64,000 nucleotides of DNA from Proteles cristata cristata (lineage: Eukaryota; Chordata; Mammalia; Carnivora; Hyaenidae). The stretch is taken from positions 186,001 to 250,000 of the forward strand of contig JAESUZ010003495.1 of the NCBI GenBank assembly GCA_017311185.1. The letters run 5' to 3'. Below the pieces are notes generated by a model. The model was given only the letters and a program-made list of their open reading frames with translations, was not told the origin of the DNA and ran no database searches. Shown in pieces: positions 32,665 through 43,030 of the stretch (its first letter is position 1; the number at the start of each line of letters is the position of its first letter). The translations under genes and the position numbers were made by a program.

Positions 32665-34545
32665 ACTTTATGGAAGGATAACTGACATAGAACCAACTGC
32701 CCATATTTAAAGTATACAGTTTGATGAGCTTCAACATATACAAACATGCATATATACACAAACATATACGTACACATATACATATGTATATACAACCAAG
32801 ATAACAAACATTTCCATCACTGCTCAGTTTCCTTGTGACACTTTATAATTCATTATTTTTTGTTCCATCCTCATGCCTAGACAACCGCTGATCTGCTTTC
32901 TGTCCCGTAAATTTGTTTGCATTTTCTAGAATTTAATGTAAATGGAATAATGCAATATTATATATGTATTCTTTTTTGTCTAGCTTCTTCCAGCATAATG
33001 ATTTTGAAATTCATTCACGTAGTTCTGTGTATCAATACTTTTTCCCTTTTATAGTAACTTTCTATTACCTGGGCATACCACAACCTATTTTAATATTCAC
33101 CTACTGATGAGTCCATGGGTTGGTTGTTTTTATGAGCAAAGCTACTATGAACAATTGTGTACAATTATTCATGTGCAAATATGATTTCTTTTATCTTAGG
33201 TAAATGGGGAATAAAATGATGAGGTCACATGATAGGTATATGATCAACTTTTTACAAAATGATCAAATTGTGTAGAATTGGTATTATTTTTTCCTTAAAT
33301 GTTTGGAAGAATTTAAAGATCATCTAGACATGGGGTTTTCTTTGTGGGAAGACTTTTAACTAACTCATTATCTTTAATAGGTATAGATAGAGTTACTTAA
33401 TATTGTCCCAAGGCTTACTGATGCTGTTTTGGTCTTTTTTTTCTTTGTTTTTTCTTTTTCTTTGTCTGTTAGGGGTCTTGTTTCTTTTTGTGTTTCTTTC
33501 TGGATACTTTCTATGGCTAAGTCTTCAAATTCACTAATATTTTCTTCTGTAGTGTTTAATGTACTAGTAATCCTATGTGGTGTATTTTTCATATCACGCA
33601 TTGATTTTTCATCTTCAGAGATTTCATTTGGCCCTTTCTAAAATCTCTTCCACATCTCTCCTTATCATGCTCATGCTTTCTTGAACATATGAGGCATATT
33701 TGTAATAGCATTCTTAATGTCCTTATCAATTAATCTTAGGACTAGGATAATTTCTGGGTCTGTTTCTATTGATTTATTTTCCTCCTCATTATATTATATG
33801 TTTTCCCATTTTCCCATTTCTTTGCATGCCTAGTCATTTTTTTCTTAGATGCTAGACATTGTGGATTTTTTTATTGTGGAGTGATAGATTTTTGTTGTTG
33901 TGTTCCTTTAAATACTCTTAAAAATTGTTATGGCAACATCAAGTCACTTAGAAACAGATTGAGCCTTTCAAGGCTTGTTTTCAATCTTTGTTACCCAGGT
34001 CTACAGTGACATTTAGTGTAGGACTTAACCATGCAACTAAGGAAAAGACTTTCTGAGTACCCTACTGAATGGCTTATGTGTCAAGAGCTCTTTCCCCTGT
34101 GAATGGTGGAAAGATGAACTATTCCTGACTCTGTGTGAGCTCCAAAGATAGTTCCAAGGCCTCAGAATTTTCCCTACATACATTTCCGGACCAGTACTCA
34201 ACTAAAGACTTGAGGGCACCTTCTTCGTATCTCCACAGCACTTCCTGTCTCCTCCCCCCCCCGCTCCCGTACCTTTCTCCCCTCCGGTACTTAGCCCCGA
34301 GATTTATGGCCACCTTGGCCTCCTCCTTCTCCTCAATTTGGGGAGACTGCACTGCAGCCTGGAAACATTCACTAGGCAGTGAGCTAATCACAGGGCTCAC
34401 TTCATTTGTTTTCCTTCTCTCAGAGATTATTGTCTTGTACCACCTATTGTAAAATAGATACTATTGTTTCACATATTTTTTGCCCTTTTTTTTTAGTTGT
34501 CTAATGCAGAAGGGTAAACACAGTCCCTGTTACTCCATGACAGTA
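32665..34545 (-). mobile_element. L1M remnant with 5' UTR
   Basis: Reverse-complement L1M with internal loss. 32665-33260 corresponds to ORF2/3' sequence ('gacaaccgctgatctgctttctgtc', 'tctagaatttaatgtaaatggaataatgcaatat', 'gcaaagctactatgaacaattgtg'). 33390-33860 resembles ORF1 ('ctaagtcttcaaattcac', 'cttatcaattaatcttagg', 'tttgcatgcctagtcattttt'). 33920-34545 is the 5' UTR ('agtcacttagaaacagattgagcctttc', 'gagtaccctactgaatggc', 'ttatggccaccttggcctcc', 'gggctcacttcatttgttttccttctctcag', 'cagtccctgttactccatga'). The 105-codon frame at 34135-34452 is a chance frame through the 5' UTR. Confidence 0.8.
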
Positions 34546-35554
34546 CAGTGTGAAACTCTGATTCAGGAAATTTAATGTCGGGTTCAAAGAACTTAACTAT
34601 ATTCTAAGGGTTAATGTTGAACAATTTCTACAGAGTCCAACCCAGAGCCACACAACATGTAAGTATACTAAATGCATTCAGTGTGTCTCACAGACACCCT
34701 ATTTCATTTCCATAAATTAAGATTCAAAGTAGTAGTGTGCGTGGCTCCATATTATCAGATCCTAGCCTAATTTGGTGATATTTTCTCTCTAGTTCTGTGC
34801 ATGTATGCATGTAGTGGAGGGTGTCCCTATAAATACACATGAGTATATATTTTGTAGCCAGCTTTGTGACTGGATTTACACTTACAATAAAATTTATAAG
34901 TGCACGTTTTAAATGCACATAAATAAGAAATAGCTACTTGTGAATTCATTAGTTAGAATCCTGTTTATAGATGTATTGTGAAGAGTAATCCTTTGTTCAC
35001 ACGAGTGAGATCCTGCCGTCAGTAGGAAAAAATGTGGAGTGTGGTGCCTTAAGGAACCACCTTGGAGCTTCACCACACAGTCAGCCAGTTTCAGCCAAGA
35101 GCACTCTGCATTTTCCATTTCCTAAGATTGAACTTCACTCTCAGAGGAGTAAGCTCTTGACGTGCCTAGAGCCTTGCATGAGAATTAGTCGCCCATTCAC
35201 CTGCACTCACAGCGCCCCCCTTACTCCAACTCTGTTCCTAGAGCTGCCTTGGCTGCCTTCCCAGACCGTTGACTTCTTGAATTTGGGCCCATCATGTTTC
35301 TCATGCATGGCTGAACCCAAGGCCATCCACCTTTCCTTGACCTTTGGTATAAACTTTCTAGACTCCTGTCTGCCTGTCCACCTGGCCATTGGTTGGCCTG
35401 ATGCCCAGCACATGTTAAAAGCAAAAGGCAAGATTTAGGAATCTACTTGTTTCCTCTGAACTACGGAAAGGCAGCCAGCAGTGAGGAGAGATGGATATAG
35501 TATGTATTTGTAAAGTTAAATGAACCAAGGACACAGCTACAATATTAATGCAAC
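34546..35554. other. Unrecognised sequence with a GC-richer patch
   Basis: 35030-35430 is GC-richer and open for 134 codons on plus (35034-35438) and for 74 and 67 codons on minus. The plus frame has no recognisable domain and begins at a non-ATG codon in context. I do not call a gene. The rest is unassigned. Confidence 0.35.
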
Positions 35555-35700
35555 TCAGCAAAATACTTTTAAGTCAGGCATTGTGCAAAGGTCTAGAATA
35601 CAAACTGAATGAGGCATTAGCCTGATGACGGAGACTCTACTTCTAGTTTGGAAGACAAGCAAGGAAGAGATTATAATACAGCATGTGAGAGAACCACAGC
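35555..35700 (-). mobile_element. L2 fragment
   Basis: 'aagtcaggcattgtgcaaaggtctagaatacaaactgaatgaggcattagcctgatgacggagactctacttctagtttgg' and 'agattataatacagcatgtgag' follow the reverse-complement L2 3' end. Confidence 0.65.
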
Positions 35701-35774
35701 TCCTCCTTGCCTATTTTCAAACTCTCTACTTTTATTTACATATACATTTGGATAATAGACTATATATATTACTA

Positions 35775-35935
35775 CTAGATGACACTGACACCATGTCCTG
35801 ATTGATTTCCACAAACTGTTTATATGTCTGTCTTTCCAAGTTGTAAATTCTCTAAGGATAAGGGCCACGTCTTAATCCTTTCTTGTCCCTCCCAGTGACT
35901 AACATAAGTTTTCCTTGAATTGAAATGCATGAAGT
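35775..35935 (+). mobile_element. L2 3' fragment
   Basis: 'aagttgtaaattctctaaggataagggccacgtctta' and 'tgtccctcccagtgactaac' match the L2 block 'actgtgagctccttgagggcagggaccgtgtctt ... tccccagcgcctagc'. Confidence 0.6.
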
Positions 35936-36802
35936 TCACATATATAAGGGTCTATGATAAAGTAATAAATTAATTATACACGCAATGCATAATAAATTAA
36001 AGCACACCTCTTGATAAACAGCAATGATTCCAACTATCTAAAGAAAGTACAGATGGTTACAATCCACAATGAGGAATTAATAGGTTAATTAACTGAGTGG
36101 TTAAAAGGTAAAGTAAATGTGTTAAAGTTGTTTATTGTTTGTTTACCTTCCTCAAGCTTTATCTTTAATATATGTATAGTAAGGTTATAACCACATAGAA
36201 GCAACTATGTTGCTGCCAGGACCAAGCATTTGGGTCCTTGACAAGATGGCAGCTAAAATTCATATTTTCAAACAAGAAAAATGCTAGACCTTGCCATTGT
36301 TACCAATTGTCAGTCTTTTGGCCACTAGCTTTGTCTATTACACCTTTACTCTATATAAGAAGATAACCTGGAAGAAAGAAGATAACTCTAGTTTTTTGTC
36401 TAGGAAGAGACAGTAAAGGTTTAGCTAGAAGCCAACGAGGGGCAAGAGGTAGGAGGGACAGTCAAGCTGACTCTCATGGTTAGGGTTCCTGCACATGACA
36501 AAAAAACAAATATATAATGAAGGGAAATTTTTTTTATGCTTCACTAAAGCTGGATTTGGGGCTCAAACAATGTCATCAGAACCCTATCTCTTACCTCATA
36601 GCCTGCTCTCCTCTGTGCTGGCTTCATTCTCAGCCTTCATCCAGCCCACTGAACAATTCTACCTTTTGTAGAAGCTGAATGCAGTGACATGTTTTCTAGA
36701 AACTTACCATTGTACTTGATAGTAAATAAAGGATGAGTAAAATTGTTTAACCACTCTCTGTTTTGATATGCTGCAATGTTGAGCTTATTGACAAAAGTAA
36801 TA
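35936..36802. other. Mostly unrecognised sequence
   Basis: Includes a partial copy (about 36540-36660) of the unnamed repeat seen at 8030-8690: 'gctggatttggggctcaaacaatgtcatcagaacc' and 'tctcctctgtgctggcttcattctcagcc'. The rest is unassigned. Confidence 0.4.
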
Positions 36803-36818
36803 AAATGTGATCTAACCA

Positions 36819-37039
36819 GGGCACCTGGGTGGCTCAGTCGATTAAGTGTATGTCTTCAGCCCAGGTCATGAACTCACGGTTTGTGGGTTCCAGCCCCCCA
36901 TTGGGCTCTGTGCTGATGGCTGGGAACCATCTGCTTCAGATACTGTGTGTCTCTTTCTTTCTGCCCCTTCCCCACTTGTGCTCTCTCTCTATGTCTCTCC
37001 CTGAAAAATAAACAAAAAAGAAGAAAAAAAAGCAAAATG
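36819..37039 (+). mobile_element. SINEC_Fc-type felid SINE
   Basis: Head GGGCACCTGGGTGGCTCAGT, B box 'tttgtgggttccagcccccc', altered core 'gctgatggctgggaaccatctgcttcag', CT region and A-rich tail. A perfect 16-bp target-site duplication AAATGTGATCTAACCA is at 36803-36818 and 37040-37055. Confidence 0.96.
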
Positions 37040-37055
37040 AAATGTGATCTAACCA

Positions 37056-37560
37056 AGAAAGGGACAGCACTTTCACTGTTGACAATTCCTAAATTCAATG
37101 GTAGCTTTGAGTCTCATAAACATGTACTATATTATACAAAATGATATAATTTTTTCGGTTTGTTGAACTTTAATAAGCAGTACTTATTCAGTTTATCTCT
37201 CAAAGACCATGATGGGATTTATAATCTAGTTTTTAATTACATCTTATGTCCTCAGTTGCCAATTTGTTATAGTAAAATAATATCATTTAGTTCTCACCTT
37301 TGGTCTGGCTTGGCTTACTTAGCACATGTAATTTGCAAGATCAGACTGTGTTTTATTCAAGTATTTATTCTCAGCAGAGTGCTGGTCCAAAGGAGGTGGG
37401 TAATAAGTATATTTTAAACAAATGGCTTCCATCTTCAACAGTCCAGCCACTTATCAGTCTCTGCTATTCTGCTGACTCTGCTGGTCTGCCTGCATTCTTG
37501 CTGCTAACTCATTTACATACTGCCATGTCTGTGTCTCTCAAGGTTCTGGGTTGTGTACAC
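37056..37560. other. Unrecognised non-coding sequence
   Basis: No repeat or coding signal. The 85- and 102-codon frames here have no known domain. Confidence 0.4.
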
Positions 37561-37594
37561 TGTGTGTATGTGCGTACGCGTGCGCGTGTGTGTG
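37561..37594. repeat. Alternating purine-pyrimidine tract with CpG steps
   Basis: Thirty-four bases alternate strictly (TG, TA and CG steps), including GCGTACGCGTGCGCGTG. The CG-containing part is the sequence type most prone to Z-DNA. It borders the L1M remnant that follows. Confidence 0.85.
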
Positions 37595-37774
37595 AGTGTT
37601 TTAATTAAGACATAAATTACATAGTAAAGGACTTCAATTTCAGTTATTCAACTGTACAATTTGATGACTTTTTACCAAGAGAATAGACTTTTATGACCAT
37701 CAACCAGCTCAATAAATAAAGCATTTCTGGAAAGACTTCCTTATGCCACCTTCCAGTGTCTCACCAAAGGTAAT

Positions 37775-37818
37775 TGCTCTTATGACTCTTATGGCTCTTA
37801 TGACTCTGCTCTTATGAT
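37775..37818. repeat. Short tandem repeat, about 9-bp unit
   Basis: The unit CTCTTATGA (with GG variants) recurs about four times: CTCTTATGA, CTCTTATGG, CTCTTATGA, then CTCTG and CTCTTATGA. A local minisatellite inside the L1M remnant. Confidence 0.8.
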
Positions 37819-37870
37819 TCCTGTTCATTATTGATTACCCTATTTGACCTTCATGCAAATACAATCATAG

Positions 37871-38345
37871 CTTGTATCAGTTATCTTTGCCATATTACAA
37901 ACCACCCCAAAAGTTAATTGTTTAACACAACAACACTTTTATTTACTCATAATTCTCTGGGTTGGCCATTTGGCCCAGGCTCAGCTGGGTAGTTTTTCTG
38001 CTTCTCTCACCTTGGCTCACTCATGTGGCTGCAGGCAAACTGTGGCAACTCAGTTTGGTGGTTCATGATCTAATGGGGCTCAAATAAATACCTAGTGGTT
38101 TTTGCTGTCAGTTGGGCTGTATGTGTCTAGCACGGCAGACCAGGCATTATCATGTGCATCCGTGTTCTGAGAGGGTCAGAGCTGCACTCCTCTGAGGTTG
38201 AGGCTGAAAAGCCACATGATGGAATTTCTCCCCCACATTCCATTGGTTAGAGCAAGTCACAACAGCAACTGATATTCAAGGGAGGAGTATATAAACTCTG
38301 CCTCCTGTCGAGAGTAGTTGCCATTTTTAATTCACTACTACACCA
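37871..38345 (-). mobile_element. MaLR (MLT1-like) LTR
   Basis: Reverse complement of an ERVL-MaLR LTR. Words in order: 'atcagttatctttgccatattacaaaccaccccaaaagttaattgtttaacacaac', 'ctctgggttggcc', 'ggctcagctgggtagtttttctgcttctctcaccttggctcactcatg', 'acattccattggttagagcaagtcac', 'ttcaagggaggagtatataaactctgcctcctgtc', 'gttgccattttt'. It is a solitary LTR with no internal coding region. It sits inside the L1M remnant. The exact MLT1 subfamily is not assigned. Confidence 0.65.
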
Positions 38346-38435
38346 TGTATTATCCATGTCTGACTTTTTCACTTAACATTATATCTATGAGATTCATACA
38401 TGATATTGTATGTATTATTAATCTGTTCTTTTTTT

Positions 38436-38636
38436 AACTTTATTCATTTTTGACAAACAAAGAGAACAGAGCGTGAGCAGGGCACGGGGGGAGAGACAGG
38501 GAGACAGAATCCAAAGCAGGCTCCAGGCTCTGAGCTGTCAGCACAGAGCCTGACACAGGACTCGAACTCATCGACTGTGAGATCATGACCTGAGCCAAAG
38601 TCAGACACTCAACCAACTGAGTCACCCAGGTGCCCC
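38436..38636 (-). mobile_element. SINEC_Fc-type felid SINE
   Basis: T-rich left end, 'ggagacagaatccaaagcaggctccaggctctgagctgtcagcacagagcctgac', 'tgtgagatcatgacctgagcc', head complement CTGAGTCACCCAGGTGCCCC. Target-site duplication of about 15 bp with two mismatches (AATCTGTTCTTTTTT/AATTTATTCTTTTTT) at 38420 and 38637. Inserted into the L1M remnant. Confidence 0.95.
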
Positions 38637-38960
38637 AATTTATTCTTTTTTATTGTGGTGTAGTATTCTATTATGTGAAAATATAACAAACTACATATCC
38701 ATTCTACTAATGATGGGCATGCAGGTTGTTCTCAGTTTGGAGCTATTATGAATAAAGTAGCTATGAGCATTCTTGTACATGTCCTCTAGTGGACATACAT
38801 ACTCATATCTGTTGAGCATATACCCAGGAATAAAAGTATTGAGTAATAGGGTATGTGCATGTTTAGCTTTAATTATACTGGTAAATATTTTTCCAAGTGA
38901 TTATTTTGTAAAATGTTGTAATCTAAAAGTTTCACAGTGGCTTGGAAAACTATTTCAACA

Positions 38961-39254
38961 CAGCTATGTTTCCCAGGTTCTCAAAAAAAAAACTATGAAT
39001 TTTTTTTTCTCTGTCAGGTACTCTCACTACTCTCTTCATGGTAAAAATGATTTCAACATAGCCATTTCTTGATTCATTTGATCTAAACACACTTCCTTGA
39101 GGAATCAAAATTCCAATCCCCTTTTCTGAATGATCTAGAGATAGATGGCAAATCTAGTATGTCTAACTGACAGGGTGAGCAGCAGTTGAGTCAAACAGAC
39201 ATAATCAAAATTGCACCAATACCAAAGTGTGAGAGAAGAGGTAGGGGAGGGAAA
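38961..39254. other. Unrecognised non-coding sequence
   Basis: Poly-A (38982-38991) and poly-T (39000-39009) runs and otherwise nothing assignable. Confidence 0.4.
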
Positions 39255-39475
39255 CTAACACATATTGGAAACCTCCTGTCTGACAGTCACTTGCTATGAC
39301 CTCTGCCCACACACAGACTCTCCCTGAGTCCTCACAACAATACTGGGAGGTAGGTTTGATTATTCCCATTTTATAGATGGGTAGATTGAGACTCATCTAC
39401 CTACCTGAAGTTTCACCTGCTAAGTAGGAGATTCTAGATACAGACTGACATCTGCATTACCTAGCATTGTAGCAA
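39255..39475 (-). repeat. MIR SINE remnant
   Basis: Reverse-complement MIR: 'gagtcctcacaacaatactgggaggtaggtttgattattcccattttatagatgggtagattgag', 'cctgaagtttcacctgctaagtaggagattctag'. Good order and moderate divergence. Confidence 0.85.
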
Positions 39476-40059
39476 ATAATTATGAAATAAAGATCTTGAA
39501 GGTGAGCAAGATTCATGTGGACTAAAACTGATCCCTTGACCAGCATTTGAATACACTGAGGTTCAGAAAAAGCCAAAATGACAGGGGTTCCTAACTCCTC
39601 AATGTATCCCCAGAACACACACTAAAAATGTCTCGTATAGATTGTTCTGAATCACTATTCAAGCCATACTTCCCCTATTGCCTCAGGTATCAGAGAGTGA
39701 ACAGCTCTTTCCACATGCCCAGGACTGAGGATCACCATGTGGTTGAAATAACCCAGGGTGCAAGGAGAGCATATCCAAGCCCACGTTCACACCGTTTCCT
39801 GACAGCATCCTCCAATTCTACACTCCTCTCTGCCCACTCATGATAAACTTACGAGCTTCCAGATGAAGCTTTTGGTGTTCTATTGGAGTCTTTGTTCCCA
39901 CCTTCCCCATTCACCCCAACTCACTCTGCTCCCAGATGCCAGATATCTCTCTACTATGCATGCCAGATACCCCAGAGGCCCTTCTGTCTTTGTTCAGCCC
40001 TCTCACTGCACATAACACAGCCCATTCAAACATTTACATGGGGGCACAATTTACAATTA
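39476..40059. other. Unrecognised non-coding sequence
   Basis: No recognised repeat. Frames at 39628-39843 and 39883-40184 have no known domain. Confidence 0.4.
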
Positions 40060-40075
40060 AGAGTATTTTTAATCT

Positions 40076-40286
40076 GGGGGCACCTGGGTGGCTCAGTCTG
40101 TTAAGTGTCCAACTCGTGATTTTGGCTCAGGTCATGATCTCATGGTTTGTGACATCTATCCTGCATCGGGCTCCTCTGCACTAACAGTTTGGAGCCTGCT
40201 TGAGATTTCTCTCCCTCTTTCTCTGCTCCTCTCCCTGCTCACATTCCCCACCCCCCACTTCTCTCTCTCTCTCTCAAAAAAAAAAT
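40076..40286 (+). mobile_element. SINEC_Fc-type SINE
   Basis: Head GGGGGCACCTGGGTGGCTCAG, 'gattttggctcaggtcatgatctcatggtttgtg', a damaged B box, 'tttggagcctgcttgagattt', CT stretch and A-run. Target-site duplication of about 14 bp with an indel: AGAGTATTTTTAATCT at 40060-40075 and AGAGTATTTAGTCT at 40287-40300. Confidence 0.94.
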
Positions 40287-40300
40287 AGAGTATTTAGTCT

Positions 40301-40799
40301 GAGCTTCCTCCAGTTTTGTCACTTGGTTATGCCTTATATGCCATCAAAACTATGTGCCTCCACACGCAACTGTTACCTCTCCTATTTGGCAACACACACA
40401 CACAATAGTCCCCTCGTGGAAGTTCATCAATGCCCTTGTCTTTTATTAAACAAGGTATTTTTTTTCTTCTGTCAAAGCTACATATTTTTCATAATTGCCT
40501 AGGCTTTTCTTTAGAAAGCAAAAAATAAATGAAATCAATAATCTATAGATGCTGCAATTGTTTCCATCTTTGAGGTGCTCTTCGAAGCTATGACTCACTA
40601 TGGAGCTTTGAAGATCACCCACCCCGGGCCAAAACAAAAATGAGTGTCCTTCTCCTGATTACTACCTAAAGGAACAAGGGCCTGAAATCTCGTGAGTTTC
40701 AGAACTTTCACCCCTGGATGACATGTGGGAAGTGTCTGTGAAAACGTGACACTCTTGTTGGAGCAGGGGAGTTATTTTGAAGGCTAAATGTGTAATGAA
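40301..40799. other. Unrecognised non-coding sequence
   Basis: Includes a short (CA)n at 40391-40402. No gene or repeat family was recognised. Confidence 0.4.
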
Positions 40800-41010
40800 T
40801 GATTAAGAGAACAGGCTCTGGAAGTTGGAACCCTAGGCTTGCTACTGGCCAACAATGTGACCTTAGGAAGGTTACTTCACTTTCCAGAAAATAGAAATGG
40901 TATCATCTATCTCATACTATTGCTGTGGGAATCCATGAGATAATTCATGAAAAGTGCTTCTTACAGTGCCTACCCAGCAAAGGATAAGGTCTCAATAATT
41001 GTTAGATAGT
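40800..41010 (+). repeat. MIR SINE remnant
   Basis: Sense MIR in good order: 'gaacaggctctggaagttgga', 'tgaccttaggaaggttacttcactttccagaaaatagaaatggtatcatctatctcatactattgctgtgggaatccatgagataattcatg', 'gtgcctacccagcaaaggataaggtctcaataattgttag'. Confidence 0.9.
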
Positions 41011-41520
41011 GTCATTTCAACAGACCCTGCCAGAATCACTATTGCATCTTTAGCCTGTCTCCCATTCACCCTCCTCCTTCCTATTCTGGACTACTGCCCT
41101 AAATGGACATTTCTACCCTCTCTCATCACTTCTCATACCCTCTTTCTGATTTGGCTTAACTCCATCCTTCCCCACAATATGAATTCCTGCACTCCCATCA
41201 GGCTCTTCCACAATGCCCTGGGGAACCTCTGTCTCAGTGTAAACACACATTTTGTCCTTTCTCCTCAATGCTGGCTTGTCCCTGAGGATACAATTTCCCT
41301 TACAACCCTTTCTAATGGTGACCACTCATCCCATAACCCATCACCTTTGAGAGGAGCATACGCCAGTCACAAACCTGGTCAGTCACTTCCCAACGTCTCC
41401 TTACCTCTGAAATCAAAGCCATCCATATACATCGCCTACCTCCATTTTCTTGCTGCCATGTTTCTTAGCTTATTGATAAATTATACCTGGCATGAATTTT
41501 GTTCTTATTTGTATATTTAA
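40999..41520 (+). pseudogene. L2 ORF2 endonuclease-domain remnant
   Basis: The longest open frame of the window, 173 codons, starting inside the MIR end at a non-ATG codon. I read it as the decayed apurinic-like endonuclease region of an L2 LINE, since the stretch around residues 92-112 (WLVPEDTISLTTLSNGDHSS) resembles the L2 endonuclease block with W-L-S-P-D-D-T-A and L-S-N-G-G. No catalytic triad is clear and it has no native start. It is not a functional gene. The downstream L2 pieces at 41700-43030 continue in the same orientation. Confidence 0.55.
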
Positions 41521-41524
41521 CAAT

Positions 41525-41695
41525 TATCCTGCATTAATAGGTGCATCAAACTCTGCATCATATACTGGGAATATAAAGGTAAATAAGACATTGTTCAAGA
41601 TCTATGAATTAGCAGACTGGTGGGAAGGCAGACACATAATAATAGTAAGAGAACATTATTTATTACAATGAGTGCAATCAAGGAGATAAGTATTG
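41525..41695 (-). mobile_element. L2 3' fragment, opposite strand
   Basis: 'atactgggaatataaaggtaaataagacattgttcaagatctatgaattagcagactggtgggaaggcagacacataataatag' is the reverse complement of the L2 3' end. It separates two plus-strand L2 pieces, so it may be a separate L2 copy inserted in the older one. Confidence 0.65.
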
Positions 41696-41699
41696 GTAC

Positions 41700-43030
41700 A
41701 ACTGAAGCTCAAACTCCACATGCACCTCTCTGTTCACTATGTCTTCCCTTCCAAGCCCCATGTCTTGCATGGTCTAATCACCTCAACTTTTCTATTCATC
41801 CTGCCTATAAACATACCACCACTTTAGATTTGGTTATCTATAATTTGGAACTGCTCACCTCCACGATCTGAAACTCCTAAATGCCCCACATTGATGATAA
41901 CCTCTGATCCCTAGGAAACCTGCTCTCTCCCTTCATTTTCCTTCAGTTGCTAAAACATTCCCTACTCTCACTACTCATTGGTCCCTTTTATGCCATTTTA
42001 ATATCCTTATCTAGTATCATTAATTCTATTAGCCCATACTCTCCAGTCTTTTTCTTAATGTTTTATTTATATATTTCTGAGAGAGAGAGACAGTATGAGC
42101 AGGGGAGGGTCAGAGAGAGAGGGAGATACAGAATCTGAAGCAGGCTCCAGGCTCTGAGCTGTCAGCACAGAGCCCGACATGAGGCTTGAACCCACGAACC
42201 ATGAGATCATGACCTGAGCGGAAGTCGGACGCTTAACCGACTGAGCCACCCAGGCGCCCCCCTCCCACCATATTCTCCAGTCTTAACTTACTCTGAGAAC
42301 TTCTAACCTAGGCCTGCAAACCCTCCATAGTCAAACATTTTCTCCCAAGGTTTAACCATTACTGGAAGCATTAAAAATAACAATAATTTAAAAACTGAAT
42401 AGTTCCATTTCAATCTATATATCCAATCTGAACTGTTAACTTTTCCTACTCAATGGTTCTTTTTCATTCAGTGAAACCCAATCACACTCCCTACGAAGCC
42501 AATTTCGCATCATTTCCTTTCTCCAAATCCTACCATTTTATCCCAGCTGAGGCAGTGGGATAGCACTTTCAACTTGCCCCATTCCCCCTCAAAATATGTT
42601 TAAATTCCTATCCATTTTCTCTTCCTTCCTTCCCAGCACAGAGAGCAGTTTCCTGCTCCCCAGGGCTACCCACTATGCTTGTGACCTTGATCTTAGCCAG
42701 TTAATCTTCTTGGAACATCCATTATCAGTTGTCAGTTCCCTTGACTTTCCCTTTCTCCCTCTCCATTGGTCCTCCCCCCTTAGCCTATAAGGAAGCTACA
42801 ATCTCTTTTCCCATCCTAAAAGAGCATTCCCTTGATATGCTACCCCTCAAGCTACCATCCATTCTCTTTTCTTCACTGCCAACTTCTTGAAAGGAACCTA
42901 TACTTGTTGATTTCCACTTCCTGACCACCCACTCATATCATATGCCTGTGCAATCCGCCTTCCAGCCATGTGGCTCTAATAACAGTGCCTTAGCACAGAT
43001 CACCAAGGAAAATACAAGATACTACAGAAA
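41700..43030 (+). mobile_element. L2 LINE remnant through reverse transcriptase, split by SINE
   Basis: Translated scraps follow L2 order. TTLDLVIYNLELLTS near 41814 resembles the post-endonuclease D-L-I-L-D-L-V-I motif. 42590-42900 matches the pre-RT and RT palm start in nucleotide terms ('cactgccaacttcttgaaaggaacctatac'). VQSAFQPCGSNNSALAQIT near 42945 resembles the RT motif Q-S-G-F-R-P...H-S-T-E-T-A-L. Frames are broken throughout. A felid SINE interrupts it at 42051-42267. Confidence 0.65.
42051..42267 (-). mobile_element. SINEC_Fc-type SINE inside L2
   Basis: Minus-strand SINE with intact blocks: 'gaatctgaagcaggctccaggctctgagctgtcagcacagagcccgacatg', 'gaaccatgagatcatgacctgagcggaagtcggacgcttaaccgactgagccacccaggcgcccc'. 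Target-site duplication of 17 bp with one mismatch (CCATACTCTCCAGTCTT/CCATATTCTCCAGTCTT) at 42034-42050 and 42268-42284. Retained CpGs suggest moderate youth. Confidence 0.97.

Larger units (their letters stand above)
37600..38960 (-). mobile_element. L1M remnant, split by an LTR and a SINE
   Basis: Reverse-complement L1M in three pieces. 37600-37870: 'aagacataaattacatag', 'tcaactgtacaatttgatga', 'atgcaaatacaatcata'. 38346-38435: 'ctgactttttcacttaacattatatctatgagattcatac'. 38652-38960: 'tattgtggtgtagtattctattatg', 'ctacatatccattctactaatgatggg', 'tggagctattatgaataaagtagctatgagcattcttgtac', 'catatacccaggaataaaagtattgagtaatagggtatg'. The breaks are filled by a MaLR LTR and a felid SINE, both therefore younger. 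Confidence 0.82.

Noticed and set aside
35034..35438. 134-codon frame as an exon
   Set aside because: No domain recognised, overlapping frames on the other strand are also open, and the patch is simply GC-richer.
40999..41520. 173-codon open frame, longest in the window, as a gene
   Set aside because: Starts without a proper ATG inside a MIR end and matches the order of L2 endonuclease remnants. No promoter or splice context.
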